Made by a program: the position numbers and the translations under genes
NCBI GenBank assembly: GCA_009702045.1
Contig: WLIV01000006.1
Coordinates: 103,519 to 167,518 of the forward strand
Source of the DNA: Actinomycetota bacterium
Lineage (GTDB): Bacteria > Actinomycetota > Acidimicrobiia > Acidimicrobiales > Ilumatobacteraceae
Reading direction: 5' to 3'
Length of the DNA stretch: 64,000 nt
Shown: in pieces, positions 57,811 to 64,000 of the stretch
Numbering within the stretch: position 1 is the first letter of the stretch
Layout: every line of letters begins with the position of its first letter
Notes under the pieces: generated by a model
Seen by the model: only the letters and a program-made list of their open reading frames with translations
Databases searched by the model: none
Told to the model about the DNA's origin: nothing

Positions 57811-58500
57811 ATGGCGCTCATCGAATGCACGGATCTGACCAAGACCTATCGGCTCGGCGATGACGTGGTGAAGGCACTCGACGGCGTCACACTTACCATC
57901 GACGCCGGCGACTTCGTGGCGATCGCCGGACCCTCGGGGTCTGGGAAGTCGACGTTGGCGAACGTGATCGGCGGCCTCGACCGACCGGACTCCGGGCAGG
58001 TGATGGTCAATGGCATGAACCTGGCAACCGCTAAGGACAAGCAGTTGTCGGCGTATCGCAACAGCAATGTTGGGTTCGTGTTCCAGTCGTTCAACCTGCA
58101 GGTCCACGAGACCGCACTGGAGAACGTGATCTCGCCACTCGTGATCGGCGGCGTCGGGCGCAAGAAGGAACGTCGACTCGCTGGACTGGCGGCGCTCGAG
58201 AAGGTGGGCCTCGCTGACCGGGCACACCACAAGCCCACACAACTCTCGGGTGGTCAACGACAACGGGTCGCGATCGCGAGGGCGTTGGTGAACAACCCGT
58301 CCGTGGTGATAGCCGACGAGCCGACGGGCAACCTCGACTCCGCGCGTGGTGTCGAGGTGATGGAGGAGTTGGCCCGCCTCAATCGGGAGGATGGCATCAC
58401 GCTGATCGTGATCACTCACGACACCGGTGTCGCCGAGCGGGCGACACGTGTGCTGACGATCATCGATGGCAAGGTCTCTGAGCGAGTGGGTGCACGATGA
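57811..58500 (+). CDS. ABC transporter ATPase (MacB/LolD type)
   Basis: 229 residues with GGGGG 5-9 nt upstream of the ATG. Walker A is GPSGSGKST (40-48), signature LSGGQRQRVAIARAL, Walker B VVIADEPTGNLDS and switch ITHD. The NxxGFVFQSFNL loop is typical of MacB/LolD ATPases. It works with the permease whose start overlaps its stop by 4 bp. Confidence 0.92.
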   Translation: MALIECTDLTKTYRLGDDVVKALDGVTLTIDAGDFVAIAGPSGSGKSTLANVIGGLDRPDSGQVMVNGMNLATAKDKQLSAYRNSNVGFVFQSFNLQVHETALENVISPLVIGGVGRKKERRLAGLAALEKVGLADRAHHKPTQLSGGQRQRVAIARALVNNPSVVIADEPTGNLDSARGVEVMEELARLNREDGITLIVITHDTGVAERATRVLTIIDGKVSERVGAR

Positions 58501-59804
58501 GACTGCACGATCAGTTCCGTACCGGCTGGCGCAACCTCAGCCGGCAGAAGCTTCGCTCGGGTCTCACCATCTTCGCCATCGTCGTCGGCGCGGTGTCGGT
58601 CACCGTGATGCTCTCGTTGGTGACGAGTGCGAAGAGTTTCCTCACCAGTTCGTTCCAGAAGACCGGTGAAGACCGGCGGATCATCGTCACACCCACACCA
58701 GGTCTGGACTACCGCGATTCCACGTGGGCCAACTGGACCGACGGCAGCGGTGTGAAGCTGACGGATGAGGTCGTGACGAAACTCGCAGCGATTCCGGGCG
58801 TGCGCCATGCGACCCCGCTCACGTCGTTCGGCTACTTCGACTCTGTCGAGGCCGGCTCGACCCTGTTGACGTTGAAGAACACGAACATGGTGGCCTACGA
58901 ACCGAACGGCACGATCACCCGCGATGTCGCCGCAGGTCGTCAGCTGCAAGCAACTGACGATGGCACTGGCATCGTGATCTCCACCGATGTGGCCAACAAC
59001 CTCGGCTTCCGTGGTGCCTACGACCGCGCAGTCGGCTCGTCGATCACACTCACGCCGCGCAAGGACATGGGTGACCAGGCCAACAAGAAGCCGGTCATCC
59101 TCACTGTTGTGGGTGTCATCACGACCGAAAGCGCACACATGGAAGTGACGCTGAACTCAGCGCGCACGTTCATGCCCACCTTCGAGCAGTGCACGGGCGG
59201 CGGACAGAACACGAAACCGACCTGTACGAACCAGAACGATCTGGACCGCAACGGCTACGCCTCGGTGTACCTCGACGTCGACAGCACCAAGCATGTCGAT
59301 GCGGTGATGATTGCTGCCCAGAAGTTGAAGGTCGGTGCCGCTGCCGGGAAGGATGAGATCGCGAACCAGGAACAGGCGTTCACGATCATCGGGGCCGTGC
59401 TCGGTGGCATCGGGGCGATCGCCCTGTTCGTTGCCGCGATCGGTGTGATCAACACGATGGTGATGGCCACGCTTGAGCGCACTCGCGAGATCGGCATCAT
59501 GCGCGCCATCGGCGCCACCAAACGCACCATCCGCCGGTTGTTCACTGTCGAGGCAGGTGTGCTCGGCTTCATGGGCGGCGTGCTGGGAGTCGCCGTGTCG
59601 TTCGGCGTTGCCGCGCTGCTGAACTCGATCCTCAATCGACAACTGGCCGACAACGGGGTGACGGCTCGCGATGTGATCAGCGTGCCCGCGGGTCTGGCGC
59701 TCTTGGTGATTGCGGTGACCACCGGAATCGGGATGTTGGCGGGCCGCCTGCCCGCACGCCGTGCCGCGAACCTCGACCCGGTCGAAGCACTACGGCACGA
59801 ATAG
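58497..59804 (+). CDS. MacB-like ABC permease
   Basis: 435 residues. One N-terminal TM helix (about 22-42) is followed by a large extracytoplasmic domain (about 45-275) and three C-terminal TM helices with the FtsX motif TREIGIMRAIGATKRTIRRLF. This type VII architecture moves substrates by transducing force rather than through a pore. A substrate such as a peptide, antibiotic or lipoprotein is not defined. Confidence 0.9.
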   Translation: MRLHDQFRTGWRNLSRQKLRSGLTIFAIVVGAVSVTVMLSLVTSAKSFLTSSFQKTGEDRRIIVTPTPGLDYRDSTWANWTDGSGVKLTDEVVTKLAAIPGVRHATPLTSFGYFDSVEAGSTLLTLKNTNMVAYEPNGTITRDVAAGRQLQATDDGTGIVISTDVANNLGFRGAYDRAVGSSITLTPRKDMGDQANKKPVILTVVGVITTESAHMEVTLNSARTFMPTFEQCTGGGQNTKPTCTNQNDLDRNGYASVYLDVDSTKHVDAVMIAAQKLKVGAAAGKDEIANQEQAFTIIGAVLGGIGAIALFVAAIGVINTMVMATLERTREIGIMRAIGATKRTIRRLFTVEAGVLGFMGGVLGVAVSFGVAALLNSILNRQLADNGVTARDVISVPAGLALLVIAVTTGIGMLAGRLPARRAANLDPVEALRHE

Positions 59805-59807
59805 TCG

Positions 59808-61307
59808 TTACCAGCGAGGGCGAGGGCGTTGCGCGCTGATCGTGAGTCCGTGGATCAGCGCGTTACGCAACTCCGCCGGGTGCACTACCTCGTCCACGCC
59901 CAACCGATCGGCCAGACCATAGGGGCCACCGCGCTGTGCTCGTTCCATCTTCTCGCGGGTGTCGTCGTCGAGGTTGGCGGTCTTGCCGCCGCTCTGCGCC
60001 GGCATGCTGGCAATGTTCGCGCTCGGGAGCGCGAGCGTGAGCGTCTGGCGGTCGTGGGGCATGTGCGCCATCGTCACCAGGCCGAAGCCGAAGCCCTTGC
60101 GAATCAGCACGCTGATCTTCGGCGTGCGCAGGTTGCGTCCGGCGAGGTACATCCTCCCGCCCCACTTCAGCACCCCTGAGCGTTCGGCTTGCGAGCCGGC
60201 CAGCACGCCCGGGTTGTCGAGCAGGAAGATCACCGGGTGACCGAACGTGTCGGCGATGCCGAGGAAGTCGGTGGCTTTGATCGCGGCGGGAGTGTCCAGG
60301 GCACCTGCACGGCGTGCCGGGTTGTTGGCGACGAAGCCGACGGTTCGCCCACCAAGGCGACCCCAGCCGACGCTGATCGGGGTGCCCCACAGCGGCTGCA
60401 CTTCGAAGTAGTTGCCCTCGTCGACGAGTGCCCGGATCACATCGCGCACGTCGTACGGCACCCGCGGGCCGGGTGGGATGATGTCCAACAGTTCGGGCAC
60501 CTCGCGTGGGCCGCTGTCGCTGCCATCAACCACATCCGCCCCCCATTTCGTCACGTGGGGATTCGCCGAGCGAACGAAAAAGGACAGATAGTCGCGAGCC
60601 ATGGCAATTGCCTCGGCGTCGTTCTCGGCGACGTTGTGCACCGTGCCCGCTTGCTCGACGCACACCTGCCAGCCGCCCAACTCCTCGGCGGTGAGATCCT
60701 CGCCGGTTGCCGCCCTCACGAGGTCTGGCCCGCCAGTGAACAACGCCGCACCCTTGGTCATCACGGTGAAGTCGGCCATCGGAGCGGTGAGGGCGCCATG
60801 ACCGGCAGAGACGCCAAGGATCAGGCACACCACCGGAACGTTTCCGTGGCAATCGGCCATCGGCTCGAGGTCGTTCGGAGTGCGCGCTGGTGTGGAGGTG
60901 CGCACGCCCAGCCGGGCACCCGCGCCTTCCTTCATCCAGACGATCGGCACGCCTTCTTGCACGGCGAGTTCGGCGATGCGGTGCCGCTTGTAGGAGCCGC
61001 CCGGCCCGACTGATCCGGCCTTGATCGTGAAGTCCTCGGCGCCCACGGCAACCGGCAGGCCTTCCACCAGACCGAATCCGCAGACGAAACCGTCAGCGGG
61101 CAGATCGGTCTTGTTGCCGACGAGGCTGCCGAGCTCGTTGAACGTGCCCGGGTCGAACAACAGCTCGATACGTTCGCGAACGTTCAGCTTGCCGGCAGCA
61201 CGGTGACGTTCGAGCCGCTCGGGGCCGCCCATCTCCAACGATTTCGCTCGTTCGGTGCGGAGGCGTTCGAGCCAGGGCTCCCAGTCATCTCGATTGCGAC
61301 CGCTCAT
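59808..61307 (-). CDS. Acyl-CoA carboxylase carboxyltransferase (beta) subunit
   Basis: 499 residues. The chain has both crotonase-like halves: the N half with GKLNVRERIELLFDPGTFNE and GPGGSYKRHRIAELA, and the C half with PGVLAGSQAER and FGFGLVTMA. It resembles PccB/AccD-type subunits that transfer carboxyl from biotin to acetyl- or propionyl-CoA. No biotin carrier or carboxylase gene is nearby, so it must pair with a distant alpha subunit. It is tail-to-tail with the ABC permease (3-bp gap). Confidence 0.85.
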   Translation of the reverse strand: MSGRNRDDWEPWLERLRTERAKSLEMGGPERLERHRAAGKLNVRERIELLFDPGTFNELGSLVGNKTDLPADGFVCGFGLVEGLPVAVGAEDFTIKAGSVGPGGSYKRHRIAELAVQEGVPIVWMKEGAGARLGVRTSTPARTPNDLEPMADCHGNVPVVCLILGVSAGHGALTAPMADFTVMTKGAALFTGGPDLVRAATGEDLTAEELGGWQVCVEQAGTVHNVAENDAEAIAMARDYLSFFVRSANPHVTKWGADVVDGSDSGPREVPELLDIIPPGPRVPYDVRDVIRALVDEGNYFEVQPLWGTPISVGWGRLGGRTVGFVANNPARRAGALDTPAAIKATDFLGIADTFGHPVIFLLDNPGVLAGSQAERSGVLKWGGRMYLAGRNLRTPKISVLIRKGFGFGLVTMAHMPHDRQTLTLALPSANIASMPAQSGGKTANLDDDTREKMERAQRGGPYGLADRLGVDEVVHPAELRNALIHGLTISAQRPRPRW

Positions 61308-61344
61308 TCATACATCCTGCTGGACTTTCGGTGTCGGCATCAAC

Positions 61345-61878
61345 TCATTGTCCAGCTGCGCCCGCACCTCGGTCGTGTTGCCAACCATCGACCGGCCAGG
61401 TCTCCAGCGTCGCATATCGGGCGCCCTGCGGTTCGAGCCAGCTCTGTACGAGCACTATCTCGCGCACAAGGAACTCCGCCCGCACATATGCACCGAGCAC
61501 TCGCGGCATGGGCACATCGCGCTGCACGCGAGCGATCGTGAGGTGCCCGACGAACCGCTTGCGCGGCGGTTCGCCGATGCCCTTCGTGCACTCATTCACC
61601 ACGTGCGCCAGGTCTTCGAGCCCGCTTGCCGGCACCACGAGCGCACGATCGAAGTGCACATCGACCGCCGGGCCGAGGCTGACATGTGTCGCCGGGAACG
61701 TCGCACCGTCGAGCGCGGCGACGACCTCGCGAGGGTCGGCCTCGCCGAGGAAGCGCACGGTGAGATGCCAGTTGTCGGGGTCGACGAAACGAACGCCGCG
61801 TTGTTCCTTGCGGTGCAGTTCGCGGAGTTGCTCGGCCACCTCCTCGGGCGGCCAAACAGCGATGAACAGACGTGCCAT
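61345..61878 (-). CDS. thpR: RNA 2',3'-cyclic phosphodiesterase (LigT/ThpR type)
   Basis: 177 residues from MARLFIAVWP at 61878. The two catalytic HxT motifs are WHLTVRF (His38) and GHLTIAR (His112). It opens 2',3'-cyclic phosphate ends of RNA, and such proteins can also join tRNA half-molecules. It is read after mrp (29-bp gap) and before the carboxyltransferase. Confidence 0.92.
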   Translation of the reverse strand: MARLFIAVWPPEEVAEQLRELHRKEQRGVRFVDPDNWHLTVRFLGEADPREVVAALDGATFPATHVSLGPAVDVHFDRALVVPASGLEDLAHVVNECTKGIGEPPRKRFVGHLTIARVQRDVPMPRVLGAYVRAEFLVREIVLVQSWLEPQGARYATLETWPVDGWQHDRGAGAAGQ

Positions 61879-61907
61879 CGCTCCAGTGTGGCGCGACGAG
61901 GGGTCGG

Positions 61908-63059
61908 TCAGCTGACCTTGAGGGCAGAGCTGAAGATCTTCTTGGGCTTGAGCTCGGCGGCGATGCGGCGGGCGATCTCCTGGAACGCCTTGGCGCACTC
62001 GCTCTCGGGGTCGGCCACCGTGATCGGGGTGCCGTTGTCGCCACCCTCACGCAGTTCGGGCACGAGCGGAAGTTGGCCGAGCAGCGGCACGCCAAGAGAG
62101 TCGGCCAGTTCCTGACCGCCACCGGAACCGAAGATCTCGTAATGCTTGCCGTCGTCGCCGACGAACCAGCTCATGTTCTCGATGATGCCCTTCACCGGCA
62201 GGTTCACCTTCGCGGCCATCGCGGCCGACAGTGCGGCGACCTTCTGTGCAGCCGGCTGCGGCGTGGTGACCACGTACACCTCGGCGCGGGGTAGGTACTG
62301 GCTGAGGCTGAGCGCGATATCTCCGGTGCCGGGCGGCATATCGATGAGCAGGAAGTCGGGTTCGTCCCAGAACACGTCGGCGAGGAACTGCTCGAGCGCC
62401 TTGTGCAACATCGGGCCACGCCAGATGATGGCCTGTCCCTCGGGGACGAAGTAGCCGATGGAGATGCAGGTGACGCCATGGTTGGAGGGTGGGATCAGCA
62501 TGTCGTCGATGACCACCGGGTCGCGGTCGGCGCCCAACATGCGGGGTACGGAGTAGCCGTAGATGTCGGCGTCGACGATGCCCACCTTGAAACCCTGGCT
62601 GGCCAGAGCGACCGCGAGGTTGACCGTGACGCTGCTCTTGCCGACGCCGCCTTTACCGCTGGAGATCAGTAGCGGGCGGGTCTTGTTGCCGGGCCGGTTG
62701 AAGGGTACGGCCTTGCCCTCGGCATGCCCGTGCGCCTGGCCCGACGGTGCCTGACCGGACGGACCGTGGCTGTGACCGTGCAGCATTTCGCGTACGGCTT
62801 CGCGCTCTTTGTCGGTCATCACCGTGAACTCGAGCGAGTAACCGGTGACGCCGGGCAGGGGAGTGATCGCACCGCCGACGCGGTTCTGGATCTCGTTGCG
62901 CAGTGGGCAACCGGCGACCGTGAGGGCGATGAGCACACCCACCTTGCCGTCGTCGCTGATCGTGACGTCGCGCACCATTCCGAGGTCGACGATGCTGCGA
63001 TGCAGCTCGGGATCTTCCACGGGGCGCAGTGCATCGATGACTTGCTCGTGCGTGGGCAT
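61908..63059 (-). CDS. mrp: Mrp/ApbC-type Fe-S carrier ATPase lacking CxxC
   Basis: 383 residues. An MIP18/DUF59 domain (1-85, with GCPLRNEI) and a His-rich linker (GHSHGPSGQAPSG) precede the ParA-like ATPase. Its deviant Walker A is SSGKGGVGKSS (132-142), and DADIYGYSVPRM and DMPPGTGD follow. Homologues such as ApbC bind Fe-S with a CxxC after ENMS; here it reads ENMSWFVGDDGKHYEIFG with no Cys pair, as in many actinobacterial Mrp proteins. It diverges from a SufR-like regulator. Confidence 0.92.
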   Translation of the reverse strand: MPTHEQVIDALRPVEDPELHRSIVDLGMVRDVTISDDGKVGVLIALTVAGCPLRNEIQNRVGGAITPLPGVTGYSLEFTVMTDKEREAVREMLHGHSHGPSGQAPSGQAHGHAEGKAVPFNRPGNKTRPLLISSGKGGVGKSSVTVNLAVALASQGFKVGIVDADIYGYSVPRMLGADRDPVVIDDMLIPPSNHGVTCISIGYFVPEGQAIIWRGPMLHKALEQFLADVFWDEPDFLLIDMPPGTGDIALSLSQYLPRAEVYVVTTPQPAAQKVAALSAAMAAKVNLPVKGIIENMSWFVGDDGKHYEIFGSGGGQELADSLGVPLLGQLPLVPELREGGDNGTPITVADPESECAKAFQEIARRIAAELKPKKIFSSALKVS

Positions 63060-63071
63060 GAGGGGCCTCCG

Positions 63072-63121
63072 GGATAGGTGCTGGCAGTGCGGCGAATTAC
63101 CACTACGCGGATAGGTAGAAT
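63072..63121 (+). promoter_or_regulatory. Shared promoter region of mrp and the SufR-like gene
   Basis: GGATAGGT occurs twice (63072-63079 and 63109-63116). TAGAAT (63116-63121), a 5/6 match to the -10 consensus, ends six bases before the regulator's GTG, so the transcript is probably leaderless. The repeats may be binding sites for the regulator itself. Confidence 0.5.
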
Positions 63122-63127
63122 ACCGGC

Positions 63128-63847
63128 GTGTCTGCCAACTCGCCGTCGTTCACCAGCACCGTGTCGGCAATCACCGACGCGTTCGGCGATCCCACCCGGC
63201 GGGGCATCTACCTGTTCGCCCGGGAAGAGGGTGCCGGCGTCACCGCTGCGCAGGTGGCAGAGAAGTTCGGTGTACACCCCAACGTGGCTCGTCATCACCT
63301 CGACAAACTCGCAGCAGGCGGGTACCTCGAGGTCGCTGTCGGCCGGGCCGAGGGCGCCGGGGCTGGACGCCCGAGCAAGCACTATCGCCTTCCGGAGGGT
63401 GCCACGATCGACCTCGTCACCGATATGCCGGTGCGCAGCGACGACCTCGTGCTCTCGCTGCTGGGCCGTGCGCTGGCACTGCTGCCGCGCGACAAGGCTG
63501 AAATCATGGCCGAGGAAGTGGGCCAGGAGTACGGCCGGGCGATGGCCCAGGGTCTCACGGGACCCGACATCGCTGCTGGTCAACGCAGTCTGCGCTCGGC
63601 GATGCAGGCCGTGGCCGACGCGCTCACGGCACACGGGTTCGCCGCCCACGCCGATCAGCGCAACAATCAGCTGCGCATCGTCAACAACCACTGCCCGTTC
63701 GGCGATGTCGCCATCGATCACCCCGTGATCTGCGCCGTCGACCGTGGGATGGTGAAGGGCATGCTCACCGCCCTGTACGGCGACGCCGACGTCGCCACGA
63801 TGCAGTCGTTGCCGCAAGGCGACACGTTCTGCGCCACGTCCGTCTAA
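63128..63847 (+). CDS. SufR-like Fe-S cluster transcriptional regulator
   Basis: 239 residues from a GTG. The winged HTH is at about 20-75 (VTAAQVAEKFGVHPNVARHHLDKLAAGGYL), followed by a coiled helical region. Cys189 (HCPFG), Cys202 (HPVICAVDRG) and Cys235 near the C-terminus match the three-Cys pattern of SufR, in which the first pair is 13 residues apart in the mycobacterial protein. Fe-S binding would sense cluster supply. The gene diverges from mrp, an Fe-S carrier. No suf operon is in the window. Confidence 0.82.
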   Translation: MSANSPSFTSTVSAITDAFGDPTRRGIYLFAREEGAGVTAAQVAEKFGVHPNVARHHLDKLAAGGYLEVAVGRAEGAGAGRPSKHYRLPEGATIDLVTDMPVRSDDLVLSLLGRALALLPRDKAEIMAEEVGQEYGRAMAQGLTGPDIAAGQRSLRSAMQAVADALTAHGFAAHADQRNNQLRIVNNHCPFGDVAIDHPVICAVDRGMVKGMLTALYGDADVATMQSLPQGDTFCATSV

Positions 63848-63879
63848 CCCTGTAACACCCTTTGCATACGTTTGTTCGT

Positions 63880-64000
63880 GTGGACCTCGGGCTGATTCGG
63901 AACGTGATCGGGGCGGCACCGCTCACTGATCTGGTCGCGTGTCGTGGCGAGTTGGCGGCCATTCAACACGTGCGGTCGTTGCTCGATGCACGCGAGATGC
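63880..64000 (+). CDS. Unidentified CDS, N-terminal fragment (cut by window edge)
   Basis: A GTG at 63880 opens a frame of 40 codons to the right edge, starting VDLGLIRNVIGAAPL and running through LAAIQHVRSLLDARE. Upstream there is no clear RBS. The helical, Arg/Leu-rich start loosely recalls DUF222/HNH proteins of actinobacteria, but this is too short to assign. Confidence 0.4.
   Translation, partial: MDLGLIRNVIGAAPLTDLVACRGELAAIQHVRSLLDAREM

Noticed and set aside
1..64000. tRNA, rRNA, prophage or insertion sequence
   Set aside because: Reading both strands I saw no such gene, transposase, integrase or phage structural protein.

Overview
The window is a GC-rich chromosomal segment from an actinobacterium. 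The gene style (dense, many ATGA/GTGA overlaps, frequent GTG starts), actinobacterial families (HelD-type helicase, DUF2342-like zincin, class E sortases, DUF4328/RDD proteins with Pro-rich N-termini, Mrp without CxxC) and a full System I cytochrome c maturation operon together suggest an Acidimicrobiia-like lineage. That placement is an inference from gene content, not a computed phylogeny. I see no rRNA, tRNA, CRISPR array, phage or IS element, and no gene-free stretch longer than about 240 bp. The two window edges cut an acyl-CoA synthetase (left) and an unidentified gene (right).

Layout. 1-7456: lipid/CoA and galactose metabolism (acyl-CoA synthetase and MaoC hydratase diverging from a palindromic operator; galT-galK; a lipoprotein; an MFS exporter; enoyl-CoA hydratase plus 2,4-dienoyl-CoA-reductase-type SDR). 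7457-11088: three adjacent genes that resemble enzymes but have each lost their catalytic residues (zincin, extended SDR, HtrA/PDZ), with tandem hairpins between the first two. 11175-13474: moaE, a small membrane protein, mreB and a Pro-rich protein. 13501-18604: lipoprotein sugar dehydrogenase, tesB, a methyltransferase, and an ALDH7-type semialdehyde dehydrogenase beside a LysE exporter. 18620-21696: an operon of glycosyltransferase, methyltransferase and an alpha/alpha-toroid protein. 21806-23039: galM diverging from dtd.

23046-28634 is one long minus-strand run hemE-hemH-hemY, a lipoprotein class E sortase and lnt, with a Ser replacing the expected Lnt catalytic Cys. HelD diverges from hemE. 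30939-35142 holds a lipoprotein, a DtxR-family regulator with an altered metal site, trpB2 and an SF2 helicase. 35202-37486 is a glycyl radical enzyme/activase pair of the YjjI/YjjW type. 37548-44927 carries an alpha/beta hydrolase, a stand-alone acyltransferase, the giant helicase Lhr and an APH-fold kinase, with a strongly palindromic intergenic element at 39298-39441.

44933-53580 holds a TetR regulator with its own operator and a membrane sortase, diverging from ccmABCDEFGHI, which exports and attaches heme; the hem genes elsewhere in the window would supply that heme. 53615-64000 carries RDD/SixA/DUF4328 genes, a molybdopterin oxidoreductase, a polysaccharide deacetylase, an unknown protein, a MacB-like ABC exporter, an acyl-CoA carboxyltransferase, thpR, and mrp diverging from a SufR-like Fe-S regulator.

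Repeats: a dispersed ~47-nt hairpin family sits between convergent genes (16357, 56077, 56138; a possible half copy at the end of yjjW), with a duplicated gene tail beside two of the copies.
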